A DNA stretch of 64,000 nt from Bacillus sp. FJAT-50079 (GTDB lineage: Bacteria > Bacillota > Bacilli > Bacillales > Bacillaceae_C). The notes under the pieces are model-generated. The model was given only the letters and a program-made list of their open reading frames with translations, ran no database searches and had not been told where the DNA came from. Positions 1 through 7,658 of the stretch are shown in pieces. Each line of letters begins with the position of its first letter. Position 1 is the stretch's first letter. The stretch spans positions 620,001 through 684,000 of the forward strand of contig NZ_JAGYPD010000001.1 in assembly GCF_018343515.1 (NCBI RefSeq), written 5' to 3'. The position numbers and the translations under genes are program-made.

Positions 1-1559
1 GTTGTGTGCTCTACTTGTTTTGCAACATCTGCCAATGGTTCCTCTGATAGGATGCCACCAACGGCCAACGGAAGCATACTTAGGATTTGACCGTTCTCTA
101 CACAGCAAATCCCACCTTGGTTTTTGATCACTTCATTAGCGGCGATCAACATATCCTCTTCATTTCTTCCAACGACTAAAAGATTATGATTATCATGCGA
201 ATATGTCGTCGCAACGGCTCCGCGTTTTAGAATATCTCCATTGATCAATCCATATGCACGATTTCCGTTTTTTCCGTATCGTTCAAAAGTAGCTATTAAA
301 CCGTACGGACTTTCCTGCCAACAGAGCTGTCCATTTTCGACACGAAGCTGTTCATGCGTTTCTCGCGTAAATGTCGAACCATCTTTTACATTAATAATAC
401 GACATGAATAAAGGCCATTCTCATACTCGATCGGGACAAGGAAATCTTCCTTCCCAAGTGGATCCAGCTTCACACTTTCATAGTAAGCTGTTGGAAACTG
501 TTTGTCCTTTTTAGCTTGAATATATGGCTCCTCTGCATCATACACCAATCGCCCATTTTTATATACTTGCTCAATATCGAATGTCTCTAAATGAGAAACG
601 AGTAGGAAATCAGCTAATTTTCCTGGAGCAATTGCGCCACGATCTGATAATTGCATGCGCTTTGCTGGTGTATACGTGCAAGCATAGATCGCCTTTTCCG
701 GCGCCATCCCCATCTCGATTGCCTTTTTCAAAATATGATTAAGATGACCATTTTCGACAAAATAATCGGTCATTACATCATCAGTGACAAAGCAAAAATG
801 CTCGTCCACCTGCTGGGTCATTAAATACTCCATAACCTCTTTTGTCATTGACTTCTCTTGAATTTCAATAAACATTCCTGCAGCAATGCGCTCTTCCATT
901 CCCTCTACCGTTTGATGTGTATGGTCTGAATCAATTCCAGCATACACAATTTTTTGCAAATCTAAATCAAGTAGGCGCGGAACATGACCTTCGATAATGA
1001 GGTTCGGATATCGTTTGCGAACATGTGCTAATATTTGGTTTGTTTTACAATCCGGATCAGATATGACATCTGCAAAATTCATAATCTCCCCTAAACAAGC
1101 GATGTTCTCCGTTTCCATTAACTCATCAATATCGTTTATTTCAATCGATCCGCCTGTCGTTTCCATCGATGTAGCAGGAACCGAGCTTGGGATCGCAAAA
1201 AACATATCTGCGATACAATCCTTGCTTGCACGAATCATTTCCTTCATTCCAGCAATTCCAAATACATTGGCGATTTCATGAGGTTCAGGAACAATCGTCG
1301 TCGTCCCGTTTTTAATGATTCCATAGGAAAAAGTGGCAGGAGTAACCATCGTGCTTTCAATATGCAGATGGATATCGATGAGTCCAGGGACCATATACTT
1401 TCCATTTCCATCAATCACTTGTTTTGCAATGAACGTCTCTTGTCCACGTTTTCCGATATACAAAAACGATTCATCAACAATCGCGACATTGCCTTTTATA
1501 AATTTTTTAAAATAACTATTATAAACGTGCACATCCTTAACAAGGATATCAACATTCAT
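1..1559 (-). CDS. Adenine deaminase family amidohydrolase (YerA-like), 3' end cut by window
   Basis: Metal-dependent amidohydrolase of the COG1001 adenine deaminase family, predicted to convert adenine to hypoxanthine and ammonia. Translation begins MNVDILVKDV and shows the family metal motif HLHIEST about 60 residues in, an EPHEIANV segment, and later the Asp-rich VTDDVM and the SHDNHN stretch. The stop codon lies outside the window; about 519 codons are visible of the usual 570-600. The start is chosen because a GGGAGGG ribosome site sits 5-6 bases upstream. It is the last visible gene of a minus-strand operon, 15 bp after the ABC ATPase. A second, more standard adeC lies at 34137-35927, so this copy may prefer a related purine. 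Family assignment is solid; exact substrate is inference. Confidence 0.85.
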   Translation of the reverse strand, partial: MNVDILVKDVHVYNSYFKKFIKGNVAIVDESFLYIGKRGQETFIAKQVIDGNGKYMVPGLIDIHLHIESTMVTPATFSYGIIKNGTTTIVPEPHEIANVFGIAGMKEMIRASKDCIADMFFAIPSSVPATSMETTGGSIEINDIDELMETENIACLGEIMNFADVISDPDCKTNQILAHVRKRYPNLIIEGHVPRLLDLDLQKIVYAGIDSDHTHQTVEGMEERIAAGMFIEIQEKSMTKEVMEYLMTQQVDEHFCFVTDDVMTDYFVENGHLNHILKKAIEMGMAPEKAIYACTYTPAKRMQLSDRGAIAPGKLADFLLVSHLETFDIEQVYKNGRLVYDAEEPYIQAKKDKQFPTAYYESVKLDPLGKEDFLVPIEYENGLYSCRIINVKDGSTFTRETHEQLRVENGQLCWQESPYGLIATFERYGKNGNRAYGLINGDILKRGAVATTYSHDNHNLLVVGRNEEDMLIAANEVIKNQGGICCVENGQILSMLPLAVGGILSEEPLADVAKQVEHT

Positions 1560-1574
1560 TTCTTTCCCTCCCTG

Positions 1575-2639
1575 TTAGTCAACAAGCACCATTGGCTCTC
1601 TCGGAATTTCAAGCACCACTTCTTGACCAATTTGATAAGGAGTATCCATTTCCTTATTCACGGTGAGTTCTCCGATCGATGTGTCGACAACATACTGATA
1701 GCCTCTACCGAGATATGTGCTTACTTTCACTTTGCCAGGGAACGTATTTCCCGGAAAATGATCGCTCTCCTCTTTCCCGTGAATGAGTAAATCATCAGGG
1801 CGGATAGCGCCAATTTTACCTGTTTCATTCGTCATTCGTTCATTCTTGTGAATAACAAATTCGAAATCTGCTTTCTTTAGTGTAATCTCATTTCCAGCAT
1901 CTTTCCGTTTGTCAAAAACAATAAAGTTCTTAAAGCCGATAAATTCAGCGACAAATTTTGTTTCCGGATACTTATATATCGAAGCAGGATTGCTTAATTG
2001 TTCAATAATCCCTTTATTCATAATCGCTACTTGATCAGAAATCGCAAAGCATTCCTCTTGGTCATGTGATACATACACAGTTGTAATTCCTAGTTCCTGC
2101 TGAATGCGCCGAATTTCTTCACGCATATTTACACGTAAATTCGCGTCCAAATTACTTAATGGCTCATCGAATAAAAGTAAATCTGGTTCGATCACAAGCG
2201 CTCTTGCAATCGCTACACGCTGCTTTTGACCACCGGAGAGCTGCTTCGGAAATCTCTTTTCAAATCCGTGTAAATTTACAATTTCCAATACATTCATTAC
2301 CCGCTTTTCAATCTCATCCTTCGAAACTTTTCTTAGGCGAAGACCGAAGGCAACATTATCAAAAATTGATAAATGCGGAAATAACGCATAGTTTTGAAAG
2401 ACGAATCCAAAGTTGCGCCTATTGACAGGTACTTTTGTATAGTCTTTATCTTTAAATAAAAACTTACCGCTATTCGCTTGCAAAAAACCAGCGATCAAGC
2501 GTAATGTCGTCGTTTTTCCACAACCGCTCGGTCCTAATAAGGAAACGAGCTGTCCTTTTTCAATTTCAAGATGAAAGTCTTTTAATATATTTTGTTTGTT
2601 GTAAGCGACTGATATGTCTTGTAAAGTAAATAAAGCCAT
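1575..2639 (-). CDS. ABC transporter ATPase, polyamine/iron (PotA) class
   Basis: ATP-binding subunit of an importer, 354 residues. Walker A GPSGCGKTT near residue 36, ABC signature LSGGQKQR near 136, Walker B LLLFDEPLSNLD, and the switch His in YVSHDQEE are all visible. The last ~110 residues (from about 240) look like the TOBE-type regulatory domain typical of PotA/FbpC ATPases. Start ATG has GGGGGC eight bases upstream. Neighbours are two permeases, a nucleoside hydrolase and a binding protein upstream and an adenine deaminase downstream, which points to a purine or nucleoside substrate, not a polyamine. That substrate is inferred from context only. Confidence 0.85.
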   Translation of the reverse strand: MALFTLQDISVAYNKQNILKDFHLEIEKGQLVSLLGPSGCGKTTTLRLIAGFLQANSGKFLFKDKDYTKVPVNRRNFGFVFQNYALFPHLSIFDNVAFGLRLRKVSKDEIEKRVMNVLEIVNLHGFEKRFPKQLSGGQKQRVAIARALVIEPDLLLFDEPLSNLDANLRVNMREEIRRIQQELGITTVYVSHDQEECFAISDQVAIMNKGIIEQLSNPASIYKYPETKFVAEFIGFKNFIVFDKRKDAGNEITLKKADFEFVIHKNERMTNETGKIGAIRPDDLLIHGKEESDHFPGNTFPGKVKVSTYLGRGYQYVVDTSIGELTVNKEMDTPYQIGQEVVLEIPREPMVLVD

Positions 2640-2654
2640 CGATCATTGCCCCCA

Positions 2655-3443
2655 TTAACGTTTTGTAAAATAAGATAATCCCATAAGCCGCTCAACGATA
2701 AACATAAATAAAGCCGTAAGAATCATTAATAATACAGATATTGCTGCAATCGTCGGGTCAAAGTAATTTTCTACATAGGTTAGCATTTGAATCGGAAGTG
2801 TACTAACCCCTGGACCTGTCATAAATACGGAAATATCAACATTGTTAAATGATTCTAGGAAAGCAATCATGACCGCTGCGATAATTCCTGATTTAATATT
2901 TGGTAAAACAATCGTGAAAAATGTTCCAAGCTTACTTGCTCCTAGGCTTTCTGCTGCTTCCTCAATCGAAAAGTCAAAATTCGCCAAGCTAGAGGAAATG
3001 ACTCTAATAATGAACGGAAGCATAATGATCGTGTGACCAATGAATAAGGCCGTATAAATCGGCAAATGATAGGCAACGACAATATAGCGTAAGAACGTAA
3101 AGCCGAGCACAATCCCCGGGATTAAAATTGGAGAAATAAAGAACGTATTTAAAATGGTTTTCCCTTTAAAATCAAATCTGCTTAACGCATAAGCCGCCGG
3201 TACGCCAAGAAGCAACGCTAAAATATTGCCGGCAAAAGAAACAAGAATCGACGTCTTAAACGTGCTTATAAACATTTTTACTTGGAAAATATTTTCATAC
3301 CATCTAAAGGAGAACTGTTCGGGCGGGAACTTTAAAATATTGCCGCCCTCAAATGAAGTAATAGAAATAATGACTAAAGGCCCCAGCAAAAATACAAATA
3401 CTAGGAATGTAAACAGGGCCAATCCTCGACTTTTTTCCTGCAT
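2655..3443 (-). CDS. ABC transporter permease, PotC class
   Basis: Inner permease subunit, about 262 residues from MQEKSRG, with six predicted hydrophobic helices and the EAA loop seen as EEAAESLGASKLGTFFTIVLP. I start it at 3443, not at an upstream in-frame codon, because the GAAGGG ribosome site lies ten bases before this ATG and the preceding permease gene stops at 3451, leaving a 7-bp gap. It should pair with the PotB-class subunit at 3451-4272 and the ATPase at 1575-2639. Confidence 0.83.
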   Translation of the reverse strand: MQEKSRGLALFTFLVFVFLLGPLVIISITSFEGGNILKFPPEQFSFRWYENIFQVKMFISTFKTSILVSFAGNILALLLGVPAAYALSRFDFKGKTILNTFFISPILIPGIVLGFTFLRYIVVAYHLPIYTALFIGHTIIMLPFIIRVISSSLANFDFSIEEAAESLGASKLGTFFTIVLPNIKSGIIAAVMIAFLESFNNVDISVFMTGPGVSTLPIQMLTYVENYFDPTIAAISVLLMILTALFMFIVERLMGLSYFTKR

Positions 3444-3450
3444 ACACCCT

Positions 3451-4272
3451 CTACCCTTCTGGATTAATTTTTTTGGCAATGATATTCATGCCAGTAATGA
3501 TTAGAATCGTCACGACAATCATGATCGTTGCAACAATGGAAGCCAATTCCCACTGGTTCAACGTAATCGCATTTTGATATAAGAATGTGGAAACAACTCG
3601 TTGCTTTCCACCTAGTAATGCCGGTGTTGTATAAGCGGTAAAACTGCCGACAAATACGAGAATGCTCCCGATCACTAAGCCCGGAATACAAAGCGGGATG
3701 ACGACCTTTGCAAAGACAGCCACTCTAGAAGCACCTAAGCTTTCAGCCGCCTGTAACAGATCTACCTCAATATTTTCCATCACGCCGACTAACGTAATAA
3801 TAATAAGTGGCATGAATAAATGAACCAATCCGATAATAATGGCGGTCGGTGTATACAAAATATCGAGCGGCTGATCGATTAACCCGATCGCCAAAAGTGT
3901 TTTATTGACGACGCCATTTTTCCCAATAATAATCATCCAGCTAAAAGAGCGAACAACCGGGCTCGTTAAGAGTGGGAAAATCGTTAATAATAATAAAATG
4001 ACCTTTGTTCGCATTCCTACTTTAGAAATATAATACGCGACTGGAAAGCCAAGAATGATACAGATAATCGTTGTGACCAAGCTTACCCGCAGCGTCGTCA
4101 GTAATATTCCCATAAAATATCGGTCTTGAAAAAACTGAATATATCCTTGAAGGCTAAAGCCTTGCTCTGTAAAAAAAGTCGTTCCAATCGTAAACACAAT
4201 CGGAGCAAACATGAAAATGGTCAAAAATAATACACCTGGTAAAAGTAACAGGTAAATAAAACGTTTTTTCAT
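3451..4272 (-). CDS. ABC transporter permease, PotB class
   Basis: Membrane permease of about 273 residues starting MKKRFIYLLLLPG, with six hydrophobic segments and the cytoplasmic EAA loop QAAESLGASRVAVFAKVVIP, the docking site for the ATPase. The start at 4272 is preferred because AGGGG lies eight bases upstream and this places the gene just after the nucleoside hydrolase stop at 4277, without overlap. It belongs to the 2.CT/spermidine-putrescine type-I importer fold together with the next gene. Confidence 0.83.
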   Translation of the reverse strand: MKKRFIYLLLLPGVLFLTIFMFAPIVFTIGTTFFTEQGFSLQGYIQFFQDRYFMGILLTTLRVSLVTTIICIILGFPVAYYISKVGMRTKVILLLLTIFPLLTSPVVRSFSWMIIIGKNGVVNKTLLAIGLIDQPLDILYTPTAIIIGLVHLFMPLIIITLVGVMENIEVDLLQAAESLGASRVAVFAKVVIPLCIPGLVIGSILVFVGSFTAYTTPALLGGKQRVVSTFLYQNAITLNQWELASIVATIMIVVTILIITGMNIIAKKINPEG

Positions 4273-4276
4273 CTCA

Positions 4277-5221
4277 TTAACCCCTGTCATATGATGAATT
4301 GATAATGCTTATAAACAGGTTAAAAAATTCCTCTGAATGAACTTCTAAACAAACGGCAACATTCTTTCTTTTGTTTAAGCGATTTTGAAAGTCACAAACA
4401 AGTTGCCCGTCACAAAGATCGCTTCTCGTTTCAACATCTACATAATGGTCTTCTGTCACCACAAGCTCTTTTTGCAACGCAACCGCGACAGCTAATGGGT
4501 CATGCATCGCACAGCCCGACACACCATTGCGTTCAAAATACCTTTTTCGGTAGTCTAACGTACTATCGTTAATATATTTTGCGAGTTTCTTATTTTCGAT
4601 CATTTGGATATGCTCTTCGGTTAAAAGCACCTTTCTTGTTACGTCCAGCCCTACTTGGGTTATAGATGGGAAACCAGCTTGGATAACAATTTTCGCTGCT
4701 TCGGGATCAACAAAGATGTTATATTCTGCATTCGGCGTTACATTCCCACTGCCACGGACAACGCCCCCCATGAAGATTACTTCTTTTACTTTATGAACAA
4801 TTTCCGGACATTTTTTTATCGCCAATGCTAGGTTTGTAAGCGGACCTGTCATGACTAATGTGACTTCACCAGGGAAATTAAGAACGGAATGGATGATAAA
4901 ATCAGGGGCGTAACCCTCATCAGGCTGCTTTTTCGCTTGAATGTCGGCAAGTGCACCGCCAAGGCCATCCTCACCATGTACCCGATGTTCAAAAAAGGGA
5001 GTTCTAAACAGGGGAGCATGCGCCCCCTTGATCACATCGATCTGTTGCTCATTTAATAAATCTAAGATCTTGCACGTATTCCGTGTAGCTGACTCTAGGG
5101 ACACATTGCCATTGACCGTTGTAATCCCTAGAATATCAAACTGACGACTTTTTACCGCTAAAATGATGGCAAGCGCATCATCGATTCCTGTATCAACATC
5201 AAGTATTAGTTTTCTCTTCAT
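4277..5221 (-). CDS. Inosine-uridine preferring nucleoside hydrolase family protein
   Basis: Predicted N-ribohydrolase that cuts the glycosidic bond of nucleosides to give free base and ribose. The calcium-binding aspartate motif DVDTGIDDA is at residues 8-16 (Asp 8, 10, 14, 15), the TGPLTNLA segment is mid-protein, and ECNIF-type NAEYNIFVDPEAA follows; length 314 fits the family. It sits inside an ABC-importer operon between the binding protein and the permeases, and the operon ends in adenine deaminase. Together these would import a purine nucleoside, split it, and deaminate adenine. Family is clear; base preference is not visible. Confidence 0.87.
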   Translation of the reverse strand: MKRKLILDVDTGIDDALAIILAVKSRQFDILGITTVNGNVSLESATRNTCKILDLLNEQQIDVIKGAHAPLFRTPFFEHRVHGEDGLGGALADIQAKKQPDEGYAPDFIIHSVLNFPGEVTLVMTGPLTNLALAIKKCPEIVHKVKEVIFMGGVVRGSGNVTPNAEYNIFVDPEAAKIVIQAGFPSITQVGLDVTRKVLLTEEHIQMIENKKLAKYINDSTLDYRKRYFERNGVSGCAMHDPLAVAVALQKELVVTEDHYVDVETRSDLCDGQLVCDFQNRLNKRKNVAVCLEVHSEEFFNLFISIINSSYDRG

Positions 5222-5240
5222 TTATGACTCCTTAAAGGGA

Positions 5241-5356
5241 TGTTCAAAAAGTCCGGTAAAAATGACACATCGAATTTCTTCGTTGGCTTGCTTTTCCGCT
5301 GTTCAAAGCTGCGCCGCCTTGAACTTCTCGGTCCTTTTTATCCTCCTTTTTGAACA
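5241..5356. repeat. 116-bp imperfect palindromic intergenic repeat
   Basis: The ends are inverted: TGTTCAAAAAGTCCGGTAAA at the left and the complement of TGTTCAAAAAGGAGGATAAA at the right. It fills almost all of the gap between the binding-protein stop (5363) and the nucleoside hydrolase start (5221). The shape resembles non-coding mobile repeats scattered through many Bacillaceae genomes; membership is my recollection, not a search. The transcript of this operon would fold here, which may lower or stabilise downstream message. Confidence 0.6.
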
Positions 5357-5362
5357 CGTATT

Positions 5363-6412
5363 TTATTGTGAAAGCTCACGATTCCAGCGATCAATCCATG
5401 ATTTCGATTGCTCATTCACAAATTTCATATTTAACGTATTCAGCTTACCGACGACATCCTCGCCATATGTTAAGCCTTCCGCTTCTTCCTCCGTCAGTTC
5501 AACCTTTGTATTGACCGGCGAGTCGATTTTTGCCTTTGCTGATTTCTCTTGAACCTCTTTACTTAAAACATAGTTAATAAACTCTTCTGCAAGTTCTTTC
5601 TGTTTGCTATCTTTTACAATGTTCACAACGTTCATGACCGCATATCCGCCTTCTTCAGGGCTGACAAACTGAACGTTTGGAACAGCTTCTTTTAAACTGC
5701 CAAGATACATTTCCATAAATGGTCCTGCAACTATTTCTCCTTGTCCAAACATATTGACAAATTCAGATGTTTGGGCATATTCTTTCACAACATTTGGCAT
5801 AATTTCTTTCATTTTCTCAAATGCCTTATCCTCGTTAAACTCCGCACTGCCACTTACTTTCGATGCTGCATCTAAAAACATTGGACCTGTTGTTGTCGTG
5901 ATTCCCGGGATCGTAATCGAGCTTTTAAATTCTTCGCTCCAAAGGTCTTTCCATGATGTAATCGGCGTTTTCACTTCATCGGGATTATAAGCAATACCGA
6001 ATTGAGCGATCGTATATGCAGGTCCATACTCTTCACCAAGTGGCGCCTTTGCACTATCGTAAATATCGTTAATGTTAGAAATTTTACTGCGATCAATCGT
6101 TTCAAATAACCCATCATCAATTCCTTGCTGCGCATAATAATCTGATAAATAAATAATATCGATATCTGAATTCCCTTGACGCACTTTATTTAGACGATCA
6201 GCATTGTTTCCAATATCTAAAACAATTTCCACATTATGCTCTTGTTCAAACGGCTTGTACACTTCTTCTCTGAAGAAATCTTCAGCAAATCCCCATGTGG
6301 ATATAACTAACTTTTTCGGCTTTTCCCCAGCATCGTTTCCATTTGAACATGCAGCAAAAACCAATGAACTAATCATTAATAATAAAATCCCACTCATGAA
6401 TTTTTTCATCAT
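5363..6412 (-). CDS. Extracellular solute-binding lipoprotein, PotD class
   Basis: Binding protein of the importer, 349 residues. A lipoprotein signal ends with lipobox LVFAAC, placing the lipidated Cys at residue 22. The mature part shows a periplasmic-binding-protein fold of the polyamine/iron group (STWGFAEDFF near the start, SFxYDIYLSDYY-like IDIIYLSDYY, EFVNMFGQGEI). It is the first gene of the operon and is followed by a 116-bp palindromic repeat, then the nucleoside hydrolase. The GGAGGG ribosome site precedes tandem ATG codons. Upstream there is a strong hairpin with a T-run only ~40 bp from the start, suggesting attenuation. Confidence 0.83.
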   Translation of the reverse strand: MMKKFMSGILLLMISSLVFAACSNGNDAGEKPKKLVISTWGFAEDFFREEVYKPFEQEHNVEIVLDIGNNADRLNKVRQGNSDIDIIYLSDYYAQQGIDDGLFETIDRSKISNINDIYDSAKAPLGEEYGPAYTIAQFGIAYNPDEVKTPITSWKDLWSEEFKSSITIPGITTTTGPMFLDAASKVSGSAEFNEDKAFEKMKEIMPNVVKEYAQTSEFVNMFGQGEIVAGPFMEMYLGSLKEAVPNVQFVSPEEGGYAVMNVVNIVKDSKQKELAEEFINYVLSKEVQEKSAKAKIDSPVNTKVELTEEEAEGLTYGEDVVGKLNTLNMKFVNEQSKSWIDRWNRELSQ

Positions 6413-6450
6413 AAGCCCTCCATTTTGATGTAATTGTTTATATACTACCC

Positions 6451-6500
6451 AAAAAAAGACAATCTTAAATAGAATTAACTTCTACCTAAGATTGTCTTTT
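6451..6500 (-). terminator. Intrinsic terminator or attenuator ahead of the importer operon
   Basis: On the minus strand a perfect 14-bp stem (AAAAGACAATCTTA with its complement; 6487-6500 and 6454-6467), holding a smaller AGAA/TTCT stem in its loop, runs into seven T residues. Only about 38 bases separate it from the start codon at 6412, too little for a separate promoter, so the operon message probably reads through it. It could also simply end the DUF2294 transcript. Confidence 0.65.
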
Positions 6501-6669
6501 CTTTGTAAACAAAGTTCAGATAAATCATTAGCTTTTTACATGGCGTTCCGCTTAGATAAATCCAAACAGGAAATCCATCATTTATTATTTTTTAATCTCT
6601 ATTATAAATACTGTTGATTTCCACTCTAGGAAAATGCCTTCCGCTACAATTATCGGAATCTATTATGAA
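6501..6669 (-). promoter_or_regulatory. Probable 5' leader of the importer operon
   Basis: On the minus strand a TATAAT-like -10 lies at about 6600-6606 with only a weak -35, followed by ~100 bases of leader and then the hairpin at 6451-6500. I compared it by eye with the purine, preQ1 and guanidine aptamers and found no match. A ligand- or protein-controlled antiterminator is possible but not shown. Confidence 0.3.
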
Positions 6670-7080
6670 TCAACATTCACGTTTAACAGAGCTTTCTTTT
6701 AAAACGATATTCGTAAAAGCGAGTTGTGTCATAGAGTCATAATCTCTTAAAATCGCTTCAATTTCCCAGTTTAATTCTGTCTCAAGCTTTTGCTTTAATT
6801 TTCTTTTGTACAGAAGCGACATATGGAAATCTACTTCTACCTTTAGATGAGGAACCTCTTCCTCTAAGGCAGCCGATCTTGATGCACGCCGATGTTTCGC
6901 TTGAATCGTAACGATGTTTTTATCTATTCCCACTTTAAGCAGCGTTGTACCAGAACCGAACAATTCCTTCGACACATCGTTATACATATGAGAAAGGAGC
7001 TTTTTTATATCACTTGAGTTTATCGGATGGATACGAATCACCTGCCAAAACGATTTGTTCGATGTAATTATACAGAGCAT
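6670..7080 (-). CDS. DUF2294-like small protein
   Basis: A 136-residue soluble protein. The segment SKELFGSGTTLLKVGIDKN, the basic KHRRASRSAALEEE, the VEVDFHMSLLYKRKLKQKLE helix and the final AILRDYDSMTQLAFTN resemble the DUF2294 family of Bacillus, whose function is unknown. It stands alone on the minus strand between the importer operon and a long gene-poor stretch. No clear ribosome site is visible at 7080; the reading frame could start a little further in, at the MYNDVSKEL methionine. Confidence 0.55.
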   Translation of the reverse strand: MLCIITSNKSFWQVIRIHPINSSDIKKLLSHMYNDVSKELFGSGTTLLKVGIDKNIVTIQAKHRRASRSAALEEEVPHLKVEVDFHMSLLYKRKLKQKLETELNWEIEAILRDYDSMTQLAFTNIVLKESSVKREC

Positions 7081-7314
7081 CTAAGAATTTATCAAGGGGA
7101 ATATTCGTCTTTCAAAAAAGATAAATCACTTTTATCGATTTACTCACAAATATTATTGGCGAATCACGAACATCTACTTATTCTCAGTATTTTTTGACAA
7201 CGTTAAATAGGCAAACCCTCTTGATTGTAATAAGGGGGCTTTTGCTCACTTTCTTTACGAGTAATGAACAGATTACCTAATATTAACTGGGGCACCTTCA
7301 TTAGGAGATCATTT
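7081..7314. other. Gene-poor stretch with one hairpin
   Basis: No convincing gene. A plus-strand hairpin CCCTCTT/AAGGGGG (7216-7238) followed by CTTTT is the only structure seen and could be a weak terminator. Confidence 0.35.
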
Positions 7315-7521
7315 ATGACACTTAAAGAAATATTTTCACTCAATTTCCATTTTGAAGCATCAAGTAATGTCAGATATCACAATAACGATTAATCCCGTGA
7401 ATTCACCGTAAATGATAAAGATAACAATGATATTAGAACAAATGCGGAAAAATCCGCTATATTCGTAATACGTTCCCAAAACAAGCCGACTACTTCGACA
7501 GGAATTAGAGTAAAAAATTGA
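7315..7521 (+). pseudogene. Possible small gene with one in-frame TAA
   Basis: An AGGAG ribosome site precedes ATG at 7315; 25 codons are followed by TAA (7390-7392) and then 42 more open codons in the same frame to TGA at 7519. The translated pieces (MTLKEIFSLNF..., then SREFTVNDKDNN...) are not recognised. It may be a decayed gene or chance. Listed because the ribosome site and length are slightly better than background. Confidence 0.25.
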
Positions 7522-7560
7522 ACTTCTTGCACGCTGTTTTTATCTAGCTTCATTCAATAA

Positions 7561-7598
7561 ACAATCAGTGGAAATGACCAAACATTTCCACTGATTGT
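7561..7598 (-). terminator. Terminator of the NEAT-protein gene
   Basis: A perfect 16-bp stem (ACAATCAGTGGAAATG and complement) with a 6-base loop, 61 bp after the stop of the NEAT gene; on the minus strand it is followed by TTTATTG. Confidence 0.75.
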
Positions 7599-7658
7599 TA
7601 GAATGATGACGAATTAATCAATTTTAGCTAATAAATTAACTTAAAATATTATATTTTA

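Noticed and set aside
1278-1790. 170-codon plus-strand frame over the adenine deaminase start and ABC ATPase end
   Set aside because: Antisense to two clear genes and unlike any family.
6413-6669. Classical purine riboswitch before the nucleoside operon
   Set aside because: The J2/3 GTTTCTACC-like and P3 words are absent. Only a terminator-like hairpin is seen.
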